A stretch of 64,000 nt of DNA from Sabulibacter ruber (GTDB taxonomy: Bacteria; Bacteroidota; Bacteroidia; Cytophagales; Hymenobacteraceae), in assembly GCF_017355955.1 (NCBI RefSeq), contig NZ_JAFFID010000002.1, positions 1,037,096 to 1,101,095 on the forward strand. Reading direction: 5' to 3'. Below, one piece after another: positions 1 through 7,445 of this stretch (the stretch's first letter is position 1; each line of letters begins with the position of its first letter). The notes under the pieces were generated by a model. That model had not been told where the DNA came from, did not search any database, and saw only the letters and a program-made list of their open reading frames with translations. Position numbers and translations under genes: made by a program.

Positions 1-524
1 TTTACTTTGAGACAGGCTTTAAATTCGCGTTCATTGATTCCCGTAAGTTCGGGCGTTTAGGGCTTGCCCAGAGCGTAGATGCCTTTCGGCAGCAGAAAAA
101 GCTAGGCCCCGATGCCCTCACCCTCACCACCGAGGAACTGACCCGGGGGATAGCCAAAAAGAAATCGGCTATCAAGCCCCTGCTGCTGGACCAGCGCATT
201 GCGCCCGGTGTAGGCAACTGGATTGCCGATGAAGTTCTGTTTCAGGCGCAGCTGGAACCCGAGCGCCCCGCCGATACCCTGCAGCCCGCCGAGATTGACC
301 GTCTGGCCACCACCATCCGGGAAGTGCTGGAAACGGCTATCGCCGCCGAAGCCATTTACCGCGATTTCCCATCGCATTACCTCATCCACGCCCGTGAATG
401 GGACGACGCGCCTGTGTCTGCCGAAACCAATGCGCACCTCAACTGCCCCCGCTGCGGCACCTTCATCCAGAAAAAATACGTGGCCGGCCGCGCCACCTAC
501 TTTTGCCCCACTTGCCAGGTATGA
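1..524 (+). CDS. mutM: Formamidopyrimidine-DNA glycosylase, C-terminal part (partial)
   Basis: Base-excision repair glycosylase that removes 8-oxoguanine and formamidopyrimidines and nicks the strand by beta/delta elimination. The gene enters from the left edge; the frame read from base 3 gives about 173 residues to the TGA at 522-524. The visible part contains the helix-two-turn-helix segment (LLLDQRIAPGVGNWIADE, including the family's PGxGNxxADE pattern) and the C-terminal zinc finger, CPRC and CPTC separated by 16 residues, over the last 26 residues. The catalytic N-terminal proline lies outside the window. The Fpg-style finger argues against Nei/endonuclease VIII relatives that lack it. 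Family assignment is firm; exact substrate is inferred. Confidence 0.95.
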   Translation, partial: YFETGFKFAFIDSRKFGRLGLAQSVDAFRQQKKLGPDALTLTTEELTRGIAKKKSAIKPLLLDQRIAPGVGNWIADEVLFQAQLEPERPADTLQPAEIDRLATTIREVLETAIAAEAIYRDFPSHYLIHAREWDDAPVSAETNAHLNCPRCGTFIQKKYVAGRATYFCPTCQV

Positions 525-728
525 TTCTTCCTGGGGTCAATCCGTTTCAAGTGAAAAGGGGAAAATGAGGCTATATATGACTGACGAAATATTGTATATT
601 CGTTCGTTCAGTTCTGGTTATCAGTCTACCCTTGGTTGGATAACCGAACCTGATTCTGTAGGTAGAGAGCTGAGAACCGGAGTAGGTTGTAGTTATATGA
701 TAGTTTTAGGTAATCAATGAAATAAAAA

Positions 729-1331
729 ATGCGCTTATTGTTGACACTTTTTTTTGCGCTCACCTTTACTTGCGGGACAGCGCAAAAGATTGGCGCATGG
801 TATAGAACAGTATCCGAAGAGAATAAACCGATTCACTACTTAATCTTTCTCGATAGTAAAAATTGCAGACTTGCAGTTCCAGCGCGCAACCATGCGGATG
901 CAATGGTCAGGCAAAAAAGAGACTTCCATTTAACCTACACAAAAAAGGACGATACAATATACTTTTCAGCTACAGAACCAGTTGAAAATGACTCGCTGAT
1001 ACAGCGCTTTCTTGACTCGCGCTTCACTACCAATACTCAGAATAAGCTTCATGACTTTGTTTCTGATTATACTTATATTGATAAGAACCTAGTTAAGGAT
1101 AGATACACCATCTACGCAATAGAGGGAGAGGTTTTTAAGCAACGTGCAGCAGTAGTAGACGGATACGGATTGGTTAGGAAGGACTATAAGATGAGCAGGA
1201 GGTTGAGAAAAAGATTAAGCGAGGTAAAAAGCGACGACTACTCTATGAGCATCTTAAGAGGTAAGCCTGCATATAAAAAATACGGTCTCATCGGACTGAA
1301 CGGGGTAATTGAGTTCGTGAGGAAAAAATAA
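729..1331 (+). CDS. Hypothetical exported protein
   Basis: Not recognised. The 200-residue product starts with a short hydrophobic signal peptide (MRLLLTLFFALTFTCGTAQ) with a probable cleavage after the Ala-Gln region, so it is probably periplasmic or outer-membrane associated. The mature part is rich in Lys, Arg, Asp and Tyr with no visible catalytic motif. Base composition is clearly more AT-rich than fpg upstream. It is the first of several small orphan genes in one orientation; an attC-like inverted repeat begins 7 bases after its stop, which fits a cassette gene. Start chosen at the ATG directly before the signal peptide. Confidence 0.7.
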   Translation: MRLLLTLFFALTFTCGTAQKIGAWYRTVSEENKPIHYLIFLDSKNCRLAVPARNHADAMVRQKRDFHLTYTKKDDTIYFSATEPVENDSLIQRFLDSRFTTNTQNKLHDFVSDYTYIDKNLVKDRYTIYAIEGEVFKQRAAVVDGYGLVRKDYKMSRRLRKRLSEVKSDDYSMSILRGKPAYKKYGLIGLNGVIEFVRKK

Positions 1332-1337
1332 CTACCT

Positions 1338-1395
1338 ACAACACCTAAACGTCAGTTTCGGCCGGCGGACTTGCCCTTCGTTTAGCCGTTGTTGT
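1338..1395 (+). repeat. attC-like imperfect inverted repeat, site 1
   Basis: Arms ACAACA (1338-1343) and TGTTGT (1390-1395) enclose CTAAACG (1345-1351) and CGTTTAG (1379-1385), with a further CAGT/ACTTG pairing inside and unpaired bases between the blocks. The two-box stem with spacers and about 58-bp length resembles integron attC sites. It lies immediately after one orphan gene and just before the next. Confidence 0.45.
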
Positions 1396-1421
1396 GGAGT
1401 ATGCATGGATATAATCCAGAT

Positions 1422-2228
1422 ATGAAGAGAATCGGTATAACTTTTTTGTTTTGGATGGTTTGCCTTGCTTCATTAGCTTCAAATCCATTCTGGGTTCAAA
1501 TGGACAAGAAAATTCTGAAGCAGCTTAATGAGTTGGATAAAGCTGATCCTAGCCAAGTTGAGTCTTTCTTCTTACAACATAGACGTAATCCTGAAAAAGT
1601 AAATCTGGGTTTCGGCTGGTCATTATGGAACACAAGAATAGGTGGCGGTTATATCTCACTAAGCGCTGTGATTATTTATCACAATGACAGTATTATCAGC
1701 TACAGAATGTATTCGGACTTGCCCAACGACAAAAAGTTAATTGGGAAATACACTAAATGGTTTGAGAAAACCTTTGATGTTGATTCAGGAAAGGTAAAGC
1801 CCTACAGATATAGAGAAAGCTCTCTATTTAAACCATTAGCAGAGTACGATGGTCCTTTAACAACCCAAGAAGTTTCCCATGAGGTTCTTACCTATATGAC
1901 ACCATATTCAGGAACAACATATGGGTATGCAGGCGGCTACAGTGGCGAATTATTATCGAACAGAGAGGAGTTTATCAGTATTGAACCTGGCTTGTCATCA
2001 GAGAAAGCTATCTTGTTGATGTACTCCATAAACCCAGCCAGTAGGCTTACAGCAATTGAATACTATAAAAAGCATAAGGATAAGTTCAGGAATCAAAGAC
2101 AGGTAGAAGATTGGATTGAGCAAGTCTACAAAGAGGTGCCAACAGTGGAGACTCTGTTTGGCTGTTCAAGAGAGACTAAAGAAAGCAGATACCTTGTGGA
2201 GTATTACTCACGAATAAAAGAAGAATAG
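1422..2228 (+). CDS. Hypothetical exported protein
   Basis: Not recognised. A longer frame opens at the TTG at 1389, but that would run through the inverted repeat; the ATG at 1422 begins a clean signal peptide (MKRIGITFLFWMVCLASLAS) and is preferred, giving 268 residues. The mature protein is soluble-looking, contains a Gly/Tyr-rich patch near the middle (TTYGYAGGYSGE) and a charged C-terminus. No domain or catalytic motif is visible. AT-rich like its neighbours and in the same orientation, with the attC-like repeat ending 26 bases before the start. Confidence 0.7.
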   Translation: MKRIGITFLFWMVCLASLASNPFWVQMDKKILKQLNELDKADPSQVESFFLQHRRNPEKVNLGFGWSLWNTRIGGGYISLSAVIIYHNDSIISYRMYSDLPNDKKLIGKYTKWFEKTFDVDSGKVKPYRYRESSLFKPLAEYDGPLTTQEVSHEVLTYMTPYSGTTYGYAGGYSGELLSNREEFISIEPGLSSEKAILLMYSINPASRLTAIEYYKKHKDKFRNQRQVEDWIEQVYKEVPTVETLFGCSRETKESRYLVEYYSRIKEE

Positions 2229-2313
2229 AAAGTACACCTCACAGCAACAGCCAAAGCACAATAAAGTCTGCCTTAGAGAAGTACGTTATGGCCAACTCTA
2301 TTAATTATAATGA

Positions 2314-2943
2314 ATGAAACATGTATTCAAAATTTTATTTGTACTCTTAATTACATCTTGTTCTAACTCAACCCAAGAAAGTGCGCCTAGCACTTCAATA
2401 GAAGAAAAGCCGACAGCGCATTCTGTCATCCAACCAGCCCAGGAACATCATGGGGACTCCATTCAAAAAGTGGCGGACACATCTCCTGATGAAGAAGAAT
2501 CTGAAGAATGTGTTTTTGATCAGACAACTCAAACCGATAAGTTCCTGCGGAATATTAAAGAACTCAATGGCTACAAGTGGGACCATGAAAAACGGACAGC
2601 GACCTTTGTGCTTGAAACTGGTGACACGCTGTTAATCTACAGGGGCGGTTGCAACCACTTTACTGTATCGGCTGAGTTCAGGCTAAGAAACGACAAAACT
2701 GACTACACCCAATGGCGTAACGTCTACAAGAAAGTGCTGTGGGTTGCAAAGATTCTTGACAAAGAGTTTGACTACCAAGAACTCAAACAGGACATAGAAT
2801 TGAATAAAGTAAAGGTTGAGAAATATGACCACGCAGATATAGCGTCATTCTCAAATGAGATTTTGATAGATAGGAACTATTCAATTGTTCGCGAGTTGGG
2901 GCCAGAAGTTAAGGTCATTACGCTGAGTTACTCAATCGTTTAA
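2314..2943 (+). CDS. Hypothetical lipoprotein
   Basis: Not recognised. The 209-residue product has a lipoprotein signal with the lipobox LLITSC (Cys16), followed by a low-complexity Ser/Thr/Glu/Pro linker typical of envelope lipoproteins, then a compact domain from about residue 70 that begins CVFDQTTQTDKFL and has no family I can name. Third gene of the orphan series; a second attC-like repeat starts 18 bases after its stop. The gap upstream (2229-2313) ends with ACGTTATGGCCAAC, which may be a worn cassette boundary of the same kind but has no good stem. Confidence 0.7.
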   Translation: MKHVFKILFVLLITSCSNSTQESAPSTSIEEKPTAHSVIQPAQEHHGDSIQKVADTSPDEEESEECVFDQTTQTDKFLRNIKELNGYKWDHEKRTATFVLETGDTLLIYRGGCNHFTVSAEFRLRNDKTDYTQWRNVYKKVLWVAKILDKEFDYQELKQDIELNKVKVEKYDHADIASFSNEILIDRNYSIVRELGPEVKVITLSYSIV

Positions 2944-2960
2944 AAAAGATCAGGCTGTAA

Positions 2961-3018
2961 TAACACCTAAACGCCAGCTTCAGTCGATGGCTTTGCCTGT
3001 CGTTTATACCATACGTTA
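2961..3018 (+). repeat. attC-like imperfect inverted repeat, site 2
   Basis: TAAC (2961-2964) and GTTA (3015-3018) form the outer boxes; TAAACG (2968-2973) and CGTTTA (3001-3006) form an inner stem, and GCCA/TGGC (2973-2976 and 2988-2991) a further hairpin. It shares the string ACACCTAAACG and CGTTTA with the first site at 1338. The layout (R''-TAAC ... GTTA-R') is that of an integron attC recombination site, although the canonical GTTRRRY box is not exact. Confidence 0.5.
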
Positions 3019-3034
3019 GCAACAAGCTTAAAAA

Positions 3035-3646
3035 ATGAAATCAATAACCAGTAACATCATAGGTGAACTAAGACAATATGACGAGTTTGAAGATTGGTGG
3101 GAAAGCGAATTGATTGAGATTCCTTTTTTCAATAAAAAGATGAAAATCACCTTTATGTATTTTGTTCCTGAAAGTGATCCTGAATTTATCAAAGAATCTG
3201 ACGAAGCACTTAAAAGCTTTTTGCAAAAGGCTGGGACTGATAAATTTCTGATTTCTGGTCTTGTTTATAAAAACTGTATGGATTTTCTAAATGCTATTGA
3301 ATATGATGAAACTGATCAGTCGCTTTGGAGAATGAAAGACAAAAATGAAATCTGGAATCACGTTCAGCCAAGTCATATTTATATTACTAGAAGACCTTAC
3401 AAAGACAAAGATGTTTATGTTGATATTAATTGTGAATGTGACTGGGAACAAGAACACGGGTTGCAATTAGTATTTAGACAGGGGAAGAAAATAGCCCGAG
3501 TTAGCCAAATTGACGGACACTTGACAGATGCAGATGCTTATGACAAACCAGACGAAGAAGATGAATTGTTGAGTCAATTTGAAATGGAAGAAAAAGCCAA
3601 CCGCCAACAATGCATAAGAGCAATGGCAGGGAAAATGTTGAGCTAA
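3035..3646 (+). CDS. DUF6985-like hypothetical cytoplasmic protein
   Basis: 203 residues without a signal peptide. The C-terminal half carries YVDINCECDWEQEHG followed by LQLVFRQGKKIARVSQIDGH, a pattern I associate with the DUF6985 family of small, often immunity-like proteins; this is recognition by eye, not a search result. The first 60 residues are acidic and aromatic-rich. The gene begins 17 bases after the second attC-like site, so it is the next cassette-like gene. An alternative is a generic orphan protein; the function is unknown. Confidence 0.6.
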   Translation: MKSITSNIIGELRQYDEFEDWWESELIEIPFFNKKMKITFMYFVPESDPEFIKESDEALKSFLQKAGTDKFLISGLVYKNCMDFLNAIEYDETDQSLWRMKDKNEIWNHVQPSHIYITRRPYKDKDVYVDINCECDWEQEHGLQLVFRQGKKIARVSQIDGHLTDADAYDKPDEEDELLSQFEMEEKANRQQCIRAMAGKMLS

Positions 3647-3761
3647 AAGAAAGTAAAGATAAAATACGGTCTTGGTGGAAAAGACTGTGGTCTTAAATCT
3701 TCCACTACTCTTATTTGTGACCATTGTCGCTGATTAAGAAATACAATGGACGTATAGCTAA

Positions 3762-3983
3762 ATGGGAATAATTAGGTTCTTGATATTGATTCCAGTGGTT
3801 TTACTTGTAGGGTGTAGCCCTTTAAGGAATTTGAGCCCTGCAACGTATCTAATTGAACCGATCTCTAAAACCGAATTAATAAAGTTAAATGGTCGCTATA
3901 ATGGTGTTCAGGATACTGTATTTGGGAAGATAGATCATTTTTCTGGCATGGGGCTTTGCTCTTTTTGCTGGGGGCTCAGATAA
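3762..3983 (+). CDS. Small hypothetical lipoprotein, possibly truncated
   Basis: 73 residues with a good lipoprotein signal (lipobox LLVGC, Cys18) and then SPLRNLSPATYLIEP and LNGRYNGVQDTVFG. The reading frame ends in an odd GLCSFCWGLR tail over the window 3950-3983; another frame continues a little further with FALFAGGSDKGR, so the gene may be frameshifted or truncated. AT-rich like the preceding genes. No recognisable domain beyond the lipid anchor. Confidence 0.5.
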   Translation: MGIIRFLILIPVVLLVGCSPLRNLSPATYLIEPISKTELIKLNGRYNGVQDTVFGKIDHFSGMGLCSFCWGLR

Positions 3984-4154
3984 AGGAAGATCAACATCAA
4001 TTTATAAAGCAGTAGAAGAATAATGGGTAAACGTCACCTTGTCTGTAGGTCCTGCACGCCTCATGACAAGACCATCAGGCTACTATTAAAGATTGAAATC
4101 CCTTTTCCTTATTAAGTAAACCTCATTCCATATCCAAAGTAAAAGAGCTTATTA

Positions 4155-4718
4155 ATGAATGCATTGCTTCATTGCATATCGCAATACCATCCCATTTCTT
4201 TAGTAGCTTGGGAGGCCCTCTCCAAAGCATTAACACGGGTAGAACTTTCAAGGAATTCTTTTTTAGTACAGGAAGGAACGGTGTGCAATCATCTGTACTT
4301 TCTGGAGCAAGGTTGTTTGCGCGGATATTATAACCTGGATGGGAAGGAGATTACCTATTGGTTTGGCTTCGAGAATAATTTCATTACTTCATTTTACAGC
4401 TTCATTTCCCGGAAACCGGGCGTAGAAAACATACAAGCCTTAGAGGACTCCACCTTGTGGGGCATCAGTTTTGAAGCCCTGAACCAGTTGTTTGATCTTC
4501 ATAGTGATCTTGAGCGCCTTGTTCGTATCATAAATGAGCAGTACTACATCAGGCTGGAAGAACGGTTGATGGGCCTGCAGTTCAAAACGGCCCGGGAGCG
4601 GTATGAACAGCTCATTGAAACCTCCCCGCATATTCTTCAGAGGATCTCTCTGGGGCAAACAGCGTCTTACCTTGGGATCAGCCAGGAAACGCTGAGCCGG
4701 ATCAGAAGCCAGGTTTAG
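4155..4718 (+). CDS. Crp/Fnr-family transcriptional regulator
   Basis: 187 residues, the usual length for this family in Bacteroidota. An N-terminal cyclic-nucleotide-binding-like beta-barrel (about residues 10-115, with NHLYFLEQGCLRGYY) is joined by the long dimerisation helix (about 115-140) to a C-terminal winged helix with LGQTASYLGISQETLSRIR. The recognition helix reads QETLSR: Glu, Ser and Arg stand where E. coli FNR uses E-xx-SR to read TTGA half-sites. There is no N-terminal cysteine cluster for an iron-sulfur centre, so it is not a classical oxygen-sensing FNR. The ligand is unknown. It probably controls the adjacent membrane-protein gene through the operator at 4730-4747. Confidence 0.9.
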   Translation: MNALLHCISQYHPISLVAWEALSKALTRVELSRNSFLVQEGTVCNHLYFLEQGCLRGYYNLDGKEITYWFGFENNFITSFYSFISRKPGVENIQALEDSTLWGISFEALNQLFDLHSDLERLVRIINEQYYIRLEERLMGLQFKTARERYEQLIETSPHILQRISLGQTASYLGISQETLSRIRSQV

Positions 4719-4729
4719 TTTCCTGCCTT

Positions 4730-4747
4730 TTTTGACAATTGTCAAAA
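4730..4747. promoter_or_regulatory. FNR-like operator palindrome
   Basis: Perfect 18-bp palindrome TTTTGACAATTGTCAAAA, containing TTGAC-N4-GTCAA, one base per half away from the FNR consensus TTGAT-N4-ATCAA. It lies between the Crp/Fnr gene and the YiaA-like gene, centred about 43 bases before the start predicted from the -7 element at 4768, the usual distance for class II activation. Confidence 0.65.
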
Positions 4748-4767
4748 GAAAGGAGTTAGGGGTGGTA

Positions 4768-4775
4768 TACCTTTG
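4768..4775 (+). promoter_or_regulatory. -7 promoter element (TAnnTTTG)
   Basis: TACCTTTG is an exact match to the Bacteroidota sigma-ABfr -7 consensus TAnnTTTG. It lies 25 bases before the ATG at 4801. There is no clear -33 TTTG; the FNR-like palindrome takes its place, as expected for an activator-dependent promoter. Confidence 0.6.
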
Positions 4776-4800
4776 ATTCATCACTTCACAAAAGACAAAG

Positions 4801-5220
4801 ATGAATCAGAAACCTTCAAACGCGTTTGTTGCGGCCGCTTGGGCTACTTTACTCACTGGTGTAACCGCATACATCATAGGGCTGTGGAATGCCGAAATGT
4901 TGCTGAACGAAAAAGGCTATTTTTTCACCATCCTGATGTACGGTTTGTTCTCGGCCATCTCCCTCCAGAAAAGCGTGCGCGACCAATTGGACGGCATACC
5001 TGTTACCAGTATCTATTATGGGCTCAGTTGGTTTTCTACCATTCTGGCGGTGGTGCTGCTAACAGTGGGGCTTTGGAACGCCAGTTTACTTCTTAGCGAA
5101 AAAGGTTTTTATGCAATGTCATTCTTACTAAGCCTTTTTGCTGCTATCACGGTTCAGAAAAACACCAGAGACAGCTTAGGGAAAGAAGCGCCTGCTAAGA
5201 ACAATGCTGAGGTTTATTAA
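4801..5220 (+). CDS. YiaA/YiaB-family inner membrane protein
   Basis: 139 residues made of two similar halves, each with two transmembrane helices: [22 protein letters not shown] ... [14 protein letters not shown] and [22 protein letters not shown] ... [14 protein letters not shown]. This is the duplicated two-helix arrangement of the YiaAB domain. The repeated LWNA-LL-EKG and (A)I-(L/V)QK--RD signatures are easily aligned. The biochemical role of the family is unknown. The upstream FNR-like palindrome, exact -7 element and neighbouring Crp/Fnr gene suggest it is the regulator's target. Confidence 0.85.
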   Translation: MNQKPSNAFVAAAWATLLTGVTAYIIGLWNAEMLLNEKGYFFTILMYGLFSAISLQKSVRDQLDGIPVTSIYYGLSWFSTILAVVLLTVGLWNASLLLSEKGFYAMSFLLSLFAAITVQKNTRDSLGKEAPAKNNAEVY

Positions 5221-5535
5221 CAGTATGGCAGGGTTTGCCTCAAGAGGAAAGCAGAAAAGGCAAGCCAACCAAGTAAACTCCCTATAAGTGGTCACTACCC
5301 ATCCACTGTTTTCCTTTCTCCCATCTCTGCTAACGCCCTTTCATCACTTTGCCAACTTGATACCGTTTTAGGGGTATTTTCTGAAAAATTCCTTCTTTTC
5401 AGGAGCAAAGACATTAACCAAACAGCTGTTTGGTTGAATAATTACTAACAAAAAACTTAAAAGTTTGTCAATATTACTTTGTTTTTAAATGAATACTACG
5501 ATATTTGTTAATCATAACTTTAAAATTCAAGTATC
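5221..5535. other. Intergenic region upstream of asnB
   Basis: 315 bases, increasingly AT-rich towards asnB. The first half holds no gene. The only clear signal is the 20-bp palindrome at 5416-5435; a weak -7-like TTACTTTG (one mismatch) lies at 5474-5481. Confidence 0.6.
5416..5435. promoter_or_regulatory. Perfect 20-bp palindrome upstream of asnB
   Basis: AACCAAACAGCTGTTTGGTT reads the same on both strands; a further T-A pair lies outside after one T-G mismatch. It sits about 100 bases before the asnB start and has no T-run, so it looks like an operator for a dimeric repressor such as a TetR-type protein rather than a terminator. The regulator is unknown. Confidence 0.5.
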
Positions 5536-7230
5536 GTGTGTGGAATTGTTTGTGCTTTTGATCTAAAGGAAACTTCTGAAGCGTTACGACCTCAGATTTT
5601 GGAAATGGCGAAATGCATTCGCCACCGTGGGCCAGACTGGAGCGGAATCTTCAGTAACGAGAAAGCCATTTTAGCGCATGAGCGCCTGGCTATTGTAGAT
5701 CCTACCTCGGGCAAGCAGCCATTGTTTAGCCAAGACGGTAAACTGGTGCTCGCGGCAAACGGAGAAATTTATAACCACCTGGAGCTGCGCGCCAATCTCA
5801 ATATAGAATATAACTTCCTGACCAAGTCAGACTGCGAGGTAATCCTGGCGCTGTACAGAGAGAAAGGCACCCGGTTCCTGGACGACCTGAACGGCATCTT
5901 TGGGTTTGCCATCTATGATATAGAAAACAATGAGTACCTCATTGCCCGTGACCACATGGGCATTATTCCGCTGTACATAGGCTGGGACCAAAGCGGTACA
6001 TTCTATGTGGCCTCTGAATTGAAGGCGTTAGAAGGAAAATGCGCCAAAATTGAATTGTTCCCGCCGGGCCATTACCTGTCCAGCAAAGAAGAAGGTTTCC
6101 AGCGGTGGTATTCCCGCGACTGGACGGAGTATGAAAACGTGGCCCAAAACGAAACCGATATCCAGGCCCTGAGAGAAGCGCTGGAGGCCGCGGTGCACCG
6201 TCAGTTAATGAGCGACGTGCCGTATGGCGTATTGCTATCGGGTGGGTTAGACTCCTCTATCACCTCGGCCATTGCCAAAAAGTATGCCGATAAGCGCATT
6301 GAAAGCAATGACAAAGAAGCTGCCTGGTGGCCGCAACTGCATTCGTTCGCCATCGGGTTGGAAGGCTCGCCAGACTTAGCCGCCGCCCAGAAAGTAGCCG
6401 ACCATTTAGGCACCGTGCACCATGAGATAAAGTTTACTATCCAGGAGGGGATAGACGCCATCAAAGATGTGATTTACCACCTGGAGACGTATGATGTAAC
6501 CACCGTACGGGCTTCTACTCCTATGTACCTGATGGCCCGCGCCATCAAAGCCATGGGCATTAAAATGGTGCTCTCAGGCGAAGGCTCAGACGAGATTTTT
6601 GGTGGTTACCTGTACTTCCACAAAGCGCCAAACGCCCGGGAATTCCACGAGGAAACCGTCCGGAAGTTAGACAAACTGCACATGTATGACTGCCTGCGTG
6701 CAAACAAATCTCTCTGCGCCTGGGGCATTGAAGGACGTGTGCCGTTCCTGGACAAAGAGTTCATGGACGTAGCCATGCGCATCAACCCTAAAGACAAGAT
6801 GATTAACGGCGAGCGCATGGAGAAATGGGTGCTGCGGAAAGCCTTTGAAGACTACCTGCCAGCCAGCGTGGCCTGGCGCCAGAAAGAGCAGTTCTCAGAC
6901 GGGGTAGGCTATAACTGGATTGATACCCTGAAAGAAATGGTGAACAGAAAAGTGACCGATGAGCAACTAGCCAACGCCAGCACCCGGTTCCCCATCCAGC
7001 CGCCTTCAAGCAAGGAAGAGTACTACTACCGTTCCATCTTTGAGCAACATTTCCCCAGCGATGCCGCCGCCCTCTCGGTGCCTTCGGTGCCATCCGTAGC
7101 GTGCAGCACGCCTATTGCGCTGGAGTGGGATGCCTCTTTCAAGAACCTGAACGACCCATCGGGCAGAGCCGTGGCCAACGTGCACGCCGATGCGTATAAA
7201 AAAGACCTGGTTACGGAGACAGCTAATTAA
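5536..7230 (+). CDS. asnB: Asparagine synthetase B (glutamine-hydrolysing)
   Basis: Makes asparagine from aspartate, glutamine and ATP in the cytoplasm. 564 residues, close to E. coli AsnB (554). Start is GTG at 5536: the second codon, Cys, becomes the N-terminal nucleophile of the class II glutaminase domain after methionine removal, so no other start is possible. Glutaminase motifs RHRGPD (29-34) and NGEIYN (75-80) are intact. The synthetase domain has the ATP-pyrophosphatase loop SGGLDSS (235-241) and GEGSDEIFGGY near 350. A Ser/Pro/Val-rich insertion (about 515-525) interrupts the C-terminal tail. A strong terminator follows at 7244. Confidence 0.97.
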   Translation: MCGIVCAFDLKETSEALRPQILEMAKCIRHRGPDWSGIFSNEKAILAHERLAIVDPTSGKQPLFSQDGKLVLAANGEIYNHLELRANLNIEYNFLTKSDCEVILALYREKGTRFLDDLNGIFGFAIYDIENNEYLIARDHMGIIPLYIGWDQSGTFYVASELKALEGKCAKIELFPPGHYLSSKEEGFQRWYSRDWTEYENVAQNETDIQALREALEAAVHRQLMSDVPYGVLLSGGLDSSITSAIAKKYADKRIESNDKEAAWWPQLHSFAIGLEGSPDLAAAQKVADHLGTVHHEIKFTIQEGIDAIKDVIYHLETYDVTTVRASTPMYLMARAIKAMGIKMVLSGEGSDEIFGGYLYFHKAPNAREFHEETVRKLDKLHMYDCLRANKSLCAWGIEGRVPFLDKEFMDVAMRINPKDKMINGERMEKWVLRKAFEDYLPASVAWRQKEQFSDGVGYNWIDTLKEMVNRKVTDEQLANASTRFPIQPPSSKEEYYYRSIFEQHFPSDAAALSVPSVPSVACSTPIALEWDASFKNLNDPSGRAVANVHADAYKKDLVTETAN

Positions 7231-7243
7231 ATTTACGTCTTAC

Positions 7244-7289
7244 AACAACAGAGCCCTGTCTGCTTAAAAGCGGGCAGGGCTCTGTTGTT
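7244..7289 (+). terminator. Rho-independent terminator of asnB
   Basis: 15-bp perfect stem, AACAACAGAGCCCTG (7244-7258) with its complement at 7275-7289, and a 16-base loop that can pair further; it ends in TTGTTT. It starts 14 bases after the asnB stop. Confidence 0.85.
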
Positions 7290-7322
7290 TATGGGCTGAT
7301 TTTCTGAAATCCTGGAAAAAGG
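7284..7322. repeat. Dispersed palindromic repeat, degenerate copy
   Basis: GTTTATGGGCTGATTTTCTGAAAT... matches the left half of the intergenic repeat family described at 42491-42534; the right arm is worn. It overlaps the end of the asnB terminator. Confidence 0.35.
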
Positions 7323-7379
7323 ACGCAGCGCAAAAACAGGATACTGGTAGTGGATAAGTAGGGAAGTGGCAATAAATAA

Positions 7380-7427
7380 GCTCCCGTTTTAAGGCAGTTT
7401 TCTTTAAAACAGCCTTGAAACGGGAGC
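7380..7427. repeat. Dispersed palindromic repeat
   Basis: GCTCCCGTTT at 7380-7389 pairs with AAACGGGAGC at 7418-7427; the interior GGCAGTTTTCTTTAAAACAGCC continues the pairing. It lies 18 bases past the stop of the minus-strand tamL gene and can act as its terminator. Confidence 0.7.
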
Positions 7428-7445
7428 AATAGGTAACTAAGTTTT

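Noticed and set aside
223..720. 165-residue + strand frame
   Set aside because: Its first 300 bases overlap the well-supported fpg C-terminus in another frame. Only the end (565-720, 51 codons) is outside; composition gives no support for a gene.
2229..2313. Third attC-like site between the second and third orphan genes
   Set aside because: Ends with ACGTTATGGCCAAC, similar in style to the other gap, but no convincing stem can be drawn, so it is only mentioned as a possible worn site.
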